Source: Acidimicrobiales bacterium
GTDB taxonomy: Bacteria; Actinomycetota; Acidimicrobiia; Acidimicrobiales; UBA8190
Reading direction: 5' to 3'
Length of the DNA: 64,000 bases
Assembly (NCBI GenBank): GCA_035531755.1
Contig: DATKSK010000038.1
Coordinates: 1-64,000 of the forward strand
The notes beneath the pieces are model-generated. The model worked only from the letters and a program-made list of their open reading frames with translations. It did not search any database and was not told where the DNA came from. Both the position numbers and the translations under genes were made by a program. Positions within the stretch are counted from its first letter, which is position 1, and the number at the start of each line of letters is the position of its first letter. This document shows, in pieces, positions 16,701 through 24,979 of this stretch.

Positions 16701-19214
16701 TCAGCCCCGGAGCCGAGCGCCGTGGGCGCGCTCGACGGCGGCGATGCACCGGGCCCGCAGCTCGGCCACCTCCTCGTCGGTGAGGGTGTGGTCGAGTGCG
16801 CACAAGCGCATGCGGAACGCCAGGCTCCGTGTGCCCTGCTCGGTCCCCACCCCTCGGTAGACGTCGAACAACGCCAGCGACTCGAGCAGCTCGCCGCCCG
16901 CGGCGTGCAACGTGGCCTCGACCGCCGCCGCCGGGACGTCCTCGTCCACCGTGAAGGCGAGGTCCACGTCGCTCGAGGGGAACCTGCTCACGGGTCGCAG
17001 CAGGGGGCTGCGGCGCGGAGCCTCTGACAACAAGGCGCCGAGGTCGACCTCGAGCCACCCGACGCGGCGGCGCCCGGCGTCGAGCCCGAAGGCCTCGAGC
17101 ACGCCGGGGTCCACCTCACCCACGACGCCGATCGCCCGGCCCCCGCCCGCGGCGTCGGCCGCCAGCACGAGGCGCGTCACCCGGGTGGGGTGCATGCCGG
17201 GGGGGACGGCATCCCCGCCGGCGCCCCCGCCGGAACCGTCGCCGGGACCGGGGGCCTGCATCTCCACACCGTCGATCCCGAGGGCGTCGGCCAGCGCGTG
17301 CCACGTGGCCGCCGCCCGCCGGGCGTCGTCGCCCTCGGCGGCGAGCGCAACCGCCAGGACCTCGCGCTCGTCGATCACCGTCTGGCCGGCGCGCGCCAGG
17401 GCCGCGGCCACGCGGTCGGGGCCCGGCGGGGGGAAGACATGGCCCACTTCGAACAGGCGGACGTCGTCCTGGCGGCGATCGGCGTTGAAGGCCAGGGCCC
17501 GCAACATCCCGGGCAGCAGGCTCTGGCGCAGCACGACCTCGTCGGGGGTGAGCGGGTTCGCCACCCGGACACCGCCCTCGATCCCCACCCGGGGGTGGTC
17601 GTCGGGGCCGAGCAGCGACGGCGTCCAGGCCTCGTGCACGCCGAGCCCCACCACCACGTCGCGCACCAGGCGGCGCTCGCGCTGGTACGGGGTGAGCCGC
17701 CCGACCTGCGGTGCGAACGGCCGGCGTCGGGGGATGCGGGAGTAGCCGTGGTGCCGGGCGACCTCTTCGACGACGTCGATCTCCCGCGCCGTGTCGGGGC
17801 GGAACGTCGGGACGGTCACGTCGAGCACGCCCGCCGAGGCCGCCTCGCAGGTGAAGCCGAGGGGGCGCAGGTACGTGGTGATGCGGTCCTGGTCGAGGTC
17901 GCTGCCGAGCACGGCGTTGAGCCGTGCTGTGCGCAGGCGCACGCGCGCCGGCCCCGGAACCGGTCCGCGCACGTCGACGACACCGTCGGCGAGGCGGGCG
18001 CGCTCCCCCGCGGTGGCAGCGAGGAGCTCGCACAGGCGCAGCGCGGCACGGTCGATCCCCTCGGGGTCACAGCCGCGCTCGAACCGGGCCGAGGCCTCGG
18101 ATCGCAGGTTGAGCCGCTTGGACGTCCGGGCGATGGCCATGGGGGCGAAGTACGCCGCCTCGAGCAGGACCCGGCTCGTCGCCGCGGAGATCTCGGAGCT
18201 CGCCCCGCCCATCACCCCACCGATGCCCAGCGGAACGTCCTCGGCGTCGCAGATCAGGCAGTCGCGTCGGTCGTCGCCGGGCCCCACGGCGCGCTCCCCC
18301 ATCCGCCGCTCCACGCCGTCGAGCGTGGTCACGCGCTCGCCGGGCCGCGCGGCGCGCACCCGCAACCCGTTGCCCGCCACCCGGTCGAGGTCGTAGGGGT
18401 GCGTCGGCTGCCCGAGGTCGAGCATCACGTAGTTCGACGCGTCCACGACGTTGTTGATGGGCCGCATGCCCGCCAGTGTGAGGCGGCGCGCCACCCAGTC
18501 CGGGGAGGGCCCCACCTGCACGTCCAGCAGCACCCGGGCGGTGAAGCGGGGGCACAGGTCGTCGTCGAGCACATCGACGCCGGCGAGCGACGATGCGGGC
18601 ACGGCCGTGTCGATCGCCGGAGCGGCCGGCTCGGGGATGGCGAACGGCAGGCGCAGGGCGGCGGCCAGGTCGCGGGCCACGCCGGCGACGCACCACGCGT
18701 CCGGCCGGTTGGCCTCGACGGCGATGTCGAAGACCACGTCGGGCCCGACCCCCAGGGCGTCCACCAGCGCCGTGCCGGGGACGAGGCCGTCGCCGGCGGC
18801 GGCGCCGAGCACGAGGATCCCCTCGTGGTCCTCGGACAGGCCCAGCTCGCGCCCCGAGCACAGCATCCCGTTGGAGACGACGCCTTTCATCGTGCGCCGG
18901 GTGATGGCGAAGTCACCGGGGAGCACCGAGCCCACCGGCGCGAACGGGACGGTGTCGCCCTCCACGAAGTTCCACGCCCCGCACACCACCTCGACGGGGT
19001 CGCCACCGGCGTCGACCACGACCCGCCGGATCTTGTCGGCTCCCGGGATCGCGGCGATCTCCAGGACGCGCGCCAGCACGACGTCACCGAGCCCGTCGCC
19101 CACGGGGACGATCTCCTCGACGACCAGGCCGAGGTCGTCGAGGGCCGCCGCCAGGTCGGCGGGGTCACCCTCGAAGGGGGCGAAATCACACATCCACGAC
19201 AGCGGCACGCGCAC
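16701..19214 (-). CDS. pheT: Phenylalanyl-tRNA synthetase beta subunit
   Basis: 837 residues, the normal size. Domain order: N-terminal start MRVPLSWMCDFAPFEG, then a tRNA-binding OB-fold (about 40-150, with GDTVPFAPVGSVLPG), B3/B4 editing module, B5 DNA-binding-like domain, catalytic-like core, and the C-terminal ferredoxin-fold anticodon-binding domain (SRFPSSDVDLAFTVDEDV). Together with PheS it forms the (alpha-beta)2 enzyme charging tRNA-Phe. The GTG start lies 7 nt after the pheS stop. Confidence 0.96.
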   Translation of the reverse strand: MRVPLSWMCDFAPFEGDPADLAAALDDLGLVVEEIVPVGDGLGDVVLARVLEIAAIPGADKIRRVVVDAGGDPVEVVCGAWNFVEGDTVPFAPVGSVLPGDFAITRRTMKGVVSNGMLCSGRELGLSEDHEGILVLGAAAGDGLVPGTALVDALGVGPDVVFDIAVEANRPDAWCVAGVARDLAAALRLPFAIPEPAAPAIDTAVPASSLAGVDVLDDDLCPRFTARVLLDVQVGPSPDWVARRLTLAGMRPINNVVDASNYVMLDLGQPTHPYDLDRVAGNGLRVRAARPGERVTTLDGVERRMGERAVGPGDDRRDCLICDAEDVPLGIGGVMGGASSEISAATSRVLLEAAYFAPMAIARTSKRLNLRSEASARFERGCDPEGIDRAALRLCELLAATAGERARLADGVVDVRGPVPGPARVRLRTARLNAVLGSDLDQDRITTYLRPLGFTCEAASAGVLDVTVPTFRPDTAREIDVVEEVARHHGYSRIPRRRPFAPQVGRLTPYQRERRLVRDVVVGLGVHEAWTPSLLGPDDHPRVGIEGGVRVANPLTPDEVVLRQSLLPGMLRALAFNADRRQDDVRLFEVGHVFPPPGPDRVAAALARAGQTVIDEREVLAVALAAEGDDARRAAATWHALADALGIDGVEMQAPGPGDGSGGGAGGDAVPPGMHPTRVTRLVLAADAAGGGRAIGVVGEVDPGVLEAFGLDAGRRRVGWLEVDLGALLSEAPRRSPLLRPVSRFPSSDVDLAFTVDEDVPAAAVEATLHAAGGELLESLALFDVYRGVGTEQGTRSLAFRMRLCALDHTLTDEEVAELRARCIAAVERAHGARLRG

Positions 19215-19221
19215 GGTGGCC

Positions 19222-20307
19222 TCAGACCTGCCGGAGGACGCGCACGTCGTTCTCGAGCAGGATGCGCATGTCGGGGATCTCGTGGCGCATCTGTGCGCAC
19301 CGGTCGATGCCGAAGCCGAAGGCGAAGCCCGTCCACTCCTCGGGGTCGAGGCCCACGGCGCCGAACACGGCGGGGTCGACCATGCCGCACCCGCCGAGCT
19401 CGATCCACCCTGTCTGCGAGCACGTCCGGCACCCGGCGCCCTTGCAGATCGTGCACGTGATCTCGTACTCGGCCGAGGGCTCGGTGAACGGGAAGTAGGC
19501 GGGTCGCAGCCGGGCGTGGATGTCGGGCCCGAAGTAGGCCCCGGTGAAGGTCTCGATGGTGCCCGCCAGGTCGGCGAAGCTGATGCCGCGGTCCACGACC
19601 AGTCCCTCGATCTGGTGGAAGGTCGGGATGTGGCGGGCGTCGGGCGTGTCGCGCCGGTAGCACGTACCGGGCATGACGGCGAAGATCGGCGGGGGCTGTG
19701 ACTGCATGAGTCGGATCTGCACGGGGGAGGTGTGCGTCCGCAGGAGCACCGTCTCGGTGGCGCCCAGCTCGAGGTAGAGGGTGTCCCACATCCCCCGCGC
19801 CGGGTGCGCGGGCGGCATGTTGAGCGCCTCGAAGTTGTACCAGTCCGTCTCCGCCTCGGGGCCTTCGGCGATGACGAACCCCATGCCCACGAACACGTCC
19901 TCGAGCTCGTCGCGGGTGCGCTGCACCAGGTGGGGCCGGCCGCGCCGGGGCGGGGCGACGACCTCGGTCAGGTCCAGCCGGTCCGCCTGGAGCCGCGCCG
20001 TCCGCTGCGCGCCCTGCAGCTGGCGCCGCCGGTCGGCCACGAGCGCCTCGATGCGCCCGCGGGCCTCGTTGAGCAGCTGCCCGGCCTCCGGACGGGCCGA
20101 GGGCTCGAGCGTGGCGATGGCCTGGCGGGCCGACACCAGCGCCGAGCGCTTGCCCAGCAGCGCGGTCTGGGCCTCGTCGAGCTCGGCCAGGGTGGCGCTC
20201 GCCGCCACGCTCGAGGCCGCCGCCGACACGAGCGCCTCGGGGTCGAGGCGCGGCGGGCCGGCGCCCCCGTCCCCGCTCTCGCTCTCGCCCGCGCCCGGCG
20301 TCGTCAT
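19222..20307 (-). CDS. pheS: Phenylalanyl-tRNA synthetase alpha subunit
   Basis: 361 residues. The N-terminal coiled coil (about 20-105) binds tRNA. The class-II catalytic domain contains ETDWYNFEALNMPPAHPAR, TSPVQIRLM (motif 2 region), FTEPSAEYEI and the motif 3 region FAFGFGIDRCAQMRHEIPDMR. A cysteine cluster CTICKGAGCRTC is present in the insertion typical of bacterial PheS. The ATG overlaps the stop of the upstream rRNA methyltransferase (ATGA). Confidence 0.96.
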   Translation of the reverse strand: MTTPGAGESESGDGGAGPPRLDPEALVSAAASSVAASATLAELDEAQTALLGKRSALVSARQAIATLEPSARPEAGQLLNEARGRIEALVADRRRQLQGAQRTARLQADRLDLTEVVAPPRRGRPHLVQRTRDELEDVFVGMGFVIAEGPEAETDWYNFEALNMPPAHPARGMWDTLYLELGATETVLLRTHTSPVQIRLMQSQPPPIFAVMPGTCYRRDTPDARHIPTFHQIEGLVVDRGISFADLAGTIETFTGAYFGPDIHARLRPAYFPFTEPSAEYEITCTICKGAGCRTCSQTGWIELGGCGMVDPAVFGAVGLDPEEWTGFAFGFGIDRCAQMRHEIPDMRILLENDVRVLRQV

Positions 20308-21125
20308 CGGGCCTCGCCCATGGCGTGCAGGTTAGAGCGCGTGCGCGCCACCTCGAAGCAGAGCACGGCGGCCGCCGTGGACACGTTGAGCGACTCCGCC
20401 CCGCCCGCCATCGGGACCGTGACCCGGGCGTCGAGGAGCCCCTCGAGCTCGGGAGCGATGCCGTTGGCCTCGTTGCCGAGCACGAGCGCCACCCGTCGGG
20501 TCAGGTCGACTTCCGTGTAGGGCGACCCGCCGCGCGACACCGCCGCCACGCGCGCCAGCCCGAACCCGCCGAGGGCGCGCAGCGCCTCTTCGGCCCTGCC
20601 CGTGGCGACGACCGGCAGGTGCAGCACCGAGCCCGCCGAGGCGCGGACCGTCTTGGGGTTGAACGGGTCGACCGTCCCGTCGCAGCACACCACGGCGTCG
20701 GCGCCCGCGGCGTCGGCCACGCGGATCACGGCCCCGGCGTTGCCCGGGTCGCGGACGTCCGCGCACACGACCACGAAGGTGGCCTCCGACAGCTCGCCGA
20801 GCGTCGCCGGCGGTGTGCCGACGATCGCCAGCACCGGCTGCGGCGTGACGGTGTCGGCCACCCGGTCGAGGACCCCGGGCGCCAGGTCGAAGACACGTGC
20901 CCCGTGGGCGAGCGCGGTGTCGAGCACCTCGGCGACGTCAGGCCCGGGCCGGGCGGCGCCGTCGACGAAGACCGCCTCCACCGTGGCGCCGGCGGTGAAC
21001 GCGGCGCGCAGCAGCTTGACCCCCTCGACGACGAAGACACCCTCCGAGCGGCGCACACTGCGCCGGCGCAGCAGCCGGCGCAGGCGCTGGACCCGCTGGT
21101 GCGAGAAGGCCAGCGCTGTCGTCAG
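20304..21125 (-). CDS. SpoU/TrmH-family RNA 2'-O-methyltransferase, CTG start
   Basis: A 273-residue SPOUT methyltransferase. The N-terminal substrate-binding domain aligns with the family start ([23 protein letters not shown]...[14 protein letters not shown]). The C-terminal knot shows motif 1 [21 protein letters not shown], motif 2 [10 protein letters not shown] and motif 3 [17 protein letters not shown]. It probably methylates 23S rRNA or a tRNA using SAM. No ATG, GTG or TTG exists at the right place. The frame's natural start is a CTG at 21125 that overlaps the rplT stop as CTGA. The next GTG (21056) would remove 23 residues of the domain. The position between rplT and pheS is common in actinobacteria. 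Confidence 0.88.
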   Translation of the reverse strand: MTTALAFSHQRVQRLRRLLRRRSVRRSEGVFVVEGVKLLRAAFTAGATVEAVFVDGAARPGPDVAEVLDTALAHGARVFDLAPGVLDRVADTVTPQPVLAIVGTPPATLGELSEATFVVVCADVRDPGNAGAVIRVADAAGADAVVCCDGTVDPFNPKTVRASAGSVLHLPVVATGRAEEALRALGGFGLARVAAVSRGGSPYTEVDLTRRVALVLGNEANGIAPELEGLLDARVTVPMAGGAESLNVSTAAAVLCFEVARTRSNLHAMGEAR

Positions 21126-21523
21126 GACGCGTCCCCGGCCTCCGCCCCCACCGGCGTGGGGGCCCCGTCGGCCAGCGCCGAGGTGGCCACCCCGACGAGC
21201 TGCGAGAAGGCGCCCGGGTCGGTCACCGCCAGGTCGGCGAGGACCTTGCGGTCGACGACGACCTCCGCCTGCCGGAGGCCGGCGATCAGCCGGCTGTAGC
21301 TGGTGCCGTTCTCGCGGGCGGCGGCGTTGATCCGCTGGATCCACAACCGGCGGAAGTCACCCTTGCGCGCCCGGCGGTCGCGGTACGCGTACTGCAGGGA
21401 GTGCATGACCGCTTCGTTGGCCGAGCGGAAGCTGCGGCTGCGATTGCCGTAGTAGCCCTCTGCCTGCTCGAGGACGGCGCGACGGTGCTTCTTGCCGTTG
21501 ACGGCGCGCTTCACCCTGGCCAT
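21122..21523 (-). CDS. rplT: 50S ribosomal protein L20
   Basis: 133 residues, starting [30 protein letters not shown], the diagnostic basic N-terminal extension that penetrates 23S rRNA. It is followed by [26 protein letters not shown], the conserved globular part. A C-terminal Ala/Gly-rich extension of about 12 residues exceeds the usual 117-125. It is preceded by a GGAG-type ribosome binding site and separated from rpmI by about 96 bp with no other gene. L20 commonly autoregulates this operon in other phyla; no L20 site is evident to me here. Confidence 0.97.
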   Translation of the reverse strand: MARVKRAVNGKKHRRAVLEQAEGYYGNRSRSFRSANEAVMHSLQYAYRDRRARKGDFRRLWIQRINAAARENGTSYSRLIAGLRQAEVVVDRKVLADLAVTDPGAFSQLVGVATSALADGAPTPVGAEAGDAS

Positions 21524-21619
21524 GAGGAGCTCCTTTCGTGGACGAGATCGATTCCCCGGGCACGGCGCCGGGCGCCGCGACCCGGGAGGCGGGCCGGGGC
21601 CCGCCCTGGGGTTGCGCCG

Positions 21620-21814
21620 TTACCGACCGAGCAGGCGCCGCACCTCGCGGCGGTCCGCCGGGGACACCTCGACTTCCCGCCCCAGGCGGCGCGTGCGGAC
21701 GCTCGATTTCTTCTCGAGGATGTGTGACCGGTTGGCCTGCCGGCGCCGCAGCCGGCCCGTCCCCGTGATCTTGAAGCGCTTGGCGGCGCCCCGGTCGGTC
21801 TTCATCTTCGGCAT
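21620..21814 (-). CDS. rpmI: 50S ribosomal protein L35
   Basis: 64 residues, starting [20 protein letters not shown] and containing [16 protein letters not shown], diagnostic for L35. The true ATG is at 21814, one base after the infC stop (21816-21818). A longer in-frame extension overlaps infC and is rejected. Confidence 0.97.
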   Translation of the reverse strand: MPKMKTDRGAAKRFKITGTGRLRRRQANRSHILEKKSSVRTRRLGREVEVSPADRREVRRLLGR

Positions 21815-21815
21815 C

Positions 21816-22526
21816 TCAGTTCCCTTCCTCGCCGCCGGGTGCCGTACCACCCGGAGGCGCACCCGCCGTGTCGGCAGGCGCTCCACCGTCGGTGCCTGCC
21901 GGGCCCGCTCCCCCGGTCGCCACCGCCGTCGGCGGCGGCGCGCCGGCCTCGACCGGGCCGTCGTCCTCGTGCTGTGCGGCCCGGGCGGCGGCCGCCTGCT
22001 TGGCCCGCTTGTCCGGTGCCAGCACCATCACCATGTTCCGACCGTCGAGCCTCGCCTCGGACTCCACCCTCGCCGCCCCGTCGACATGCTCGGCCACCCT
22101 GTCGAGGATCTTCTTGCCGAGCTCGGGATGGAACACCTCGCGACCCCTGAACATGATCGTGACCTTGACCTTGTGCCCCTCGTTCAGGAACTTGAGGACC
22201 TGTCGGGTCTTGGTGTCGAAGTCCCCGGGCCCGATCTTGGGCCGGTACTTCATCTCCTTGATCCCGACACTGGTGGTCTTGCGCCTGGACTCCTTGGCCT
22301 TCTGCGCCTCGTCGAACTTGTACTTGCCGTAGTCCATGACGCGGCAGACGGGCGGGTTGGCCAGGGGCGCTACTTCGACCAGGTCGAGGTCGAGCTGGCG
22401 GGCGATTGCGAGCGCCTCGGGCAGCGGCCGTATCCCGAGCTGCTGGCCCTCGGGGTCCACCAGGCGCACGTCGCGTGCGCGGATACGGTCGTTGATCCTG
22501 GGCTCGGTCGTCGTCGGTGTGGCGAT
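21816..22526 (-). CDS. infC: Translation initiation factor IF-3, ATC start codon
   Basis: IF-3 checks initiator tRNA and start-codon identity on the 30S subunit. The N-domain reads [23 protein letters not shown], then [25 protein letters not shown]. The C-domain reads [21 protein letters not shown] and [14 protein letters not shown]. The frame is closed by TGA two codons (TGT CGC) before an ATC at 22526. No ATG or GTG precedes the conserved RINDR sequence, so ATC is the start, giving 236 residues. A GGGAGT Shine-Dalgarno (22535-22540) sits about 9 nt upstream. Non-AUG starts on infC are a known autoregulatory device. The first downstream GTG (22469 region) would delete conserved N-domain residues. 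The last ~45 residues are an Ala/Gly/Pro-rich tail. Confidence 0.93.
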   Translation of the reverse strand: MATPTTTEPRINDRIRARDVRLVDPEGQQLGIRPLPEALAIARQLDLDLVEVAPLANPPVCRVMDYGKYKFDEAQKAKESRRKTTSVGIKEMKYRPKIGPGDFDTKTRQVLKFLNEGHKVKVTIMFRGREVFHPELGKKILDRVAEHVDGAARVESEARLDGRNMVMVLAPDKRAKQAAAARAAQHEDDGPVEAGAPPPTAVATGGAGPAGTDGGAPADTAGAPPGGTAPGGEEGN

Positions 22527-22534
22527 GCGACATC

Positions 22535-22540
22535 ACTCCC
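22535..22540 (-). promoter_or_regulatory. Ribosome binding site deciding the infC ATC start
   Basis: Minus-strand GGGAGT, with GGAG 9 nt before the ATC at 22526-22524, is the only good Shine-Dalgarno in the leader. It supports ATC initiation. Confidence 0.7.
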
Positions 22541-22706
22541 ATCGTTGCTGGGCCCCGGGTCTCCCCGGAGCCGTTGGCGGAAGCGCGGTCGCAACCCTCG
22601 GTGCCCGCCGTGACGGGCCACCGCGAGAACCCGACGCACCGTCACTCGGTGGCGGGTGGGGGTGCCCCGGTGGCGCGACCCCGCTTTCCCTGTTGACTCG
22701 AGGTTC

Positions 22707-22712
22707 TACGCT
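22707..22712 (+). promoter_or_regulatory. -10 element of the DUF1844 gene
   Basis: TACGCT ends 7 nt before the GTG at 22720, predicting a leaderless message. A TTGACT at 22693-22698 is too close to be its -35. Confidence 0.4.
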
Positions 22713-22719
22713 ACCAGGC

Positions 22720-23235
22720 GTGAGCAGCCTCTGGACACCTGACGGCGAGCACCGCGTCCGTCCCACCGACTCCCCGGCGGCGCCCCCGACCGGTCCGCCC
22801 GGGGGCGCCCCCCCGGGCGACGCGGGTGCCGGGAGCGGCTCGGCGCCGGGGGCGGGTGGTGGCGCGCCGGGCGCGGGGGCCCGCCGTGACGATCCCGACC
22901 TCGACGATGTCGACCTCGACGACCTCGGCCCCGAGGAGCAGGCCGCGCTGGCGAGCCGCCTCGACGAGCTTCGCCGCCAGCTGCTCGGGACACCGGCCGA
23001 GGTCGTCGTGGCCAACCACGCCTACGGCCTCTTCGAGCTGGCCGCCATCCACCTGTCGCAGCAACCGCCGGGCCTCGACCAGGCACGACTCGCCGTCGAC
23101 GCCATGGGATCGCTGGTGGAGGGCATGGCGGGTCGCCTGGGCGACGCCGAGACCTCGCTGCGCGACGCCCTGGCGCAGATCCGGCTGGCCTTCGTCGAGA
23201 TCGGCGGGCCACCCGACGCCGACGGGCAGCCCTGA
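22720..23235 (+). CDS. DUF1844-domain protein
   Basis: A 171-residue protein with a disordered Pro/Gly/Ala-rich N-terminal half (about 1-65) including the acidic repeat DPDLDDVDLDDLGPEE. A helical C-terminal domain follows: VVVANHAYGLFELAAIHLSQ and QARLAVDAMGSLVEGMAGRLGDAETSLRDALAQIRLAFVEI. That domain matches DUF1844, a short family of unknown function commonly located beside infC in actinobacteria, as here (divergent). The GTG at 22720 gives the usual N-terminus MSSLWTPDGEH. No enzymatic residues stand out; perhaps translation- or ribosome-related by context only. Confidence 0.85.
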   Translation: MSSLWTPDGEHRVRPTDSPAAPPTGPPGGAPPGDAGAGSGSAPGAGGGAPGAGARRDDPDLDDVDLDDLGPEEQAALASRLDELRRQLLGTPAEVVVANHAYGLFELAAIHLSQQPPGLDQARLAVDAMGSLVEGMAGRLGDAETSLRDALAQIRLAFVEIGGPPDADGQP

Positions 23236-23237
23236 CG

Positions 23238-23265
23238 CCGCACCCCGGCAGCCGGCGCGGTGCGG
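23238..23265. terminator. Hairpin between convergent genes
   Basis: CCGCACC pairs with GGTGCGG (7 bp), with CCGG/CCGG pairing inside the loop. It lies immediately after the DUF1844 stop and could work in both directions; there is no T-tract. Confidence 0.45.
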
Positions 23266-23290
23266 GCCGCGCCCACCTCGGCGCCGTTCG

Positions 23291-23530
23291 TCAGTCCGCG
23301 GGGAGCGGCGTCACGGCGCGCGCCTCGTAGCGCCCCCCGTGCCCGGCCGTCACGATGAACACCACCCGGGTGCCCACCGCCACCACCCGGGACCCGTCGG
23401 CCACGGCCGTGCAATGGAACGGGTAGCTCGTGCCGTCGTCGCCGCGCAGGGAGCCGAGCCCTCTGGGCTCGTCGAATTCGGTGACCACGCCGGTCACCGG
23501 CGCCCGCGGGCCCCCTCGTGTGCGCACCAC
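23291..23530 (-). CDS. Cold-shock-domain-like small protein
   Basis: About 79 residues. The sequence TGVVTEFDEPRGLGSLRGDDGTSYPFHCTAVADG, followed by VAVGTRVVFIVTAGHGGRYEARAVTPL, has the strand pattern of a CSD OB-fold. It is GxVxxFDxxxGxGxI-like, with DG and FHCT where classical CSPs have FFHxS. The nucleic-acid-binding RNP1 motif (KGFGFI) is degenerate (RGLGSL), so binding may be altered. Consecutive GTG codons at 23530 and 23527 are the likely starts; GTG 23497 is a shorter option. It is the last gene of the hisG run, 17 nt after hisG. Confidence 0.75.
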   Translation of the reverse strand: MVRTRGGPRAPVTGVVTEFDEPRGLGSLRGDDGTSYPFHCTAVADGSRVVAVGTRVVFIVTAGHGGRYEARAVTPLPAD

Positions 23531-23546
23531 GGCCTCTCCGGCCCCC

Positions 23547-24419
23547 TCAGTGCACGATCTTCGACAGCGCCAGCTCGATGATGTCGGTGGCGCCACGGTC
23601 CTTCAGGGCCGGGATCAGGATGTTCACCTCGGACTTGGGCACGACCGTCTCGACCGCGAAGCCGCCGCCGGACAGCTCCGACACGGTCGGTGACTTGAGC
23701 GCCGGCAGGACCGAGACCACCGCCCGGAGCTCGTCGGCGGACACGTTGAGCTTGAGCAGTACCTTGCCCCGGGCCTCGAGGGCACCCTGGAGCAGCGTCA
23801 TCAGGTGGTCCATGGCGAGGCGCTTGCGCGCGTCGGAGGCGGCGGCGGGATTGGCGATGAGCTCGGTGCGCGACACGAGGAGCGTGTCCACGATGCGCAG
23901 GCCGGCGGCGGCCAGGGCCCGCCCCGTCTCGGTGATCTCGACGACGGCGTCGGCGATGTCGGGGATCTTCGCCTCGGTGGCGCCGTAGGAGATGCGCACG
24001 TCGGCGTGGACACCGTGCTTCTCGAGCACCCGCCGGGTGAGCTCGGGGTACTCGGTGGACACCCGCGCCCCGTCGGGGAGGTCGGCGGCGGACGTGACCG
24101 GCGAGTCCCTGGCCACGGCCAGCACCACCCGGATCGGGTTGGCGGTGGCCTTGGAGTACGCCAGCTCTCCGAGCGAGAGCACCTCGGCGCCCGTCTCCTC
24201 GATCCAGTCGCGCCCGGTGATGCCGAGGTCGAACTTGCCCTCGGCCACGTACCCCGGGATCTCCTGCGGCCGCAGGATGCGCACCTCGTCGACACGCGGG
24301 TCGTCGATCCGGGCCCGGTAGTCGACGTCGGACCCCCGCACGACGGCGAGGTCGGCCGCCGCGAACAGCTCGAGGGTGGCCTTTTCGAGCGAGCCCTTGG
24401 GCAGGACGAGCCGCAGCAC
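23547..24419 (-). CDS. hisG: ATP phosphoribosyltransferase, long form
   Basis: First committed step of histidine synthesis (PRPP + ATP). The 290-residue size and the C-terminal domain (residues about 215-290, VSADELRAVVSVLPALKSPTVSEL) mark the long, histidine-inhibited HisG with an ACT-like regulatory domain. No HisZ is therefore needed. The catalytic part shows LVLPKGSLEKATLELF, FDLGITGRDWIEE and KIPDIADAVVEITETG, the PRPP loop. GTG at 24419. hisE, which often precedes hisG in actinobacteria, is absent; ribH precedes it instead. Confidence 0.93.
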   Translation of the reverse strand: MLRLVLPKGSLEKATLELFAAADLAVVRGSDVDYRARIDDPRVDEVRILRPQEIPGYVAEGKFDLGITGRDWIEETGAEVLSLGELAYSKATANPIRVVLAVARDSPVTSAADLPDGARVSTEYPELTRRVLEKHGVHADVRISYGATEAKIPDIADAVVEITETGRALAAAGLRIVDTLLVSRTELIANPAAASDARKRLAMDHLMTLLQGALEARGKVLLKLNVSADELRAVVSVLPALKSPTVSELSGGGFAVETVVPKSEVNILIPALKDRGATDIIELALSKIVH

Positions 24420-24436
24420 GGTGGCGCTCCCCGGGC

Positions 24437-24979
24437 TCAGCCGGCCGACGCCGGCAGGGCGCGCAGCAGGTCCGCCATCTCGAGCGCCGTCACCGCCGCC
24501 TCGTACCCCTTGTTCTGCTCGCCGTCGAGCGACCGGGACAGGGCCTGGTCGACGGTCTCGGTCGTGAGCACGCCGAAGACGACGGGCACGCCGGTGTCGA
24601 GGGCGACGCGCTGGAGCCCGGAGGCGCACTCGCCCGCCACGAAGTCGAAGTGGGCGGTGTCGCCGCGGATGACCGCCCCCAACGCCACCACGGCGTCGAC
24701 GGCCCCGGACGCCGCCAGGCGCCGTGCCGCCAGCGGCAGCTCGAAGGCGCCGGGCACCCACGCCACGCTCACGGTGACGGCCTTCACGCCGTTCGCCTCC
24801 AGGCCGGCGAGCACGCCGGCGAGCAACCGCTCGGTGATCCCGCCGTTGAACTTGGCGCACACGACCGCCACCCGGGCGTCACCGTGGCCGGCGTCCCCCA
24901 CGTACGACGCGCCGACGCGCGCCGCGGCCGCCTCGACGGCTTCGGGCGAGAGCGCGGTGGCGTCAGAGGACGTCATCAA
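24437..24979 (-). CDS. ribH: 6,7-dimethyl-8-ribityllumazine synthase
   Basis: 180 residues. Condenses 5-amino-6-ribitylaminouracil with 3,4-dihydroxybutanone phosphate, forming the icosahedral or pentameric enzyme. Motifs: AVVCAKFNGGITERLL, WVPGAFELPLAA, ALGAVIRGDTAHFDFVAGE with the catalytic His, and SLDGEQNKGYEAAVTALEMADLL. The N-terminus is about 25 residues longer than usual. It overlaps the ribBA stop by 17 bp. The substrates come from ribBA and ribD upstream. Confidence 0.95.
   Translation of the reverse strand: MMTSSDATALSPEAVEAAAARVGASYVGDAGHGDARVAVVCAKFNGGITERLLAGVLAGLEANGVKAVTVSVAWVPGAFELPLAARRLAASGAVDAVVALGAVIRGDTAHFDFVAGECASGLQRVALDTGVPVVFGVLTTETVDQALSRSLDGEQNKGYEAAVTALEMADLLRALPASAG

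Noticed and set aside
17190-19460. A 756-codon open frame on the plus strand
   Set aside because: Antisense to pheT/pheS; no recognisable domains.
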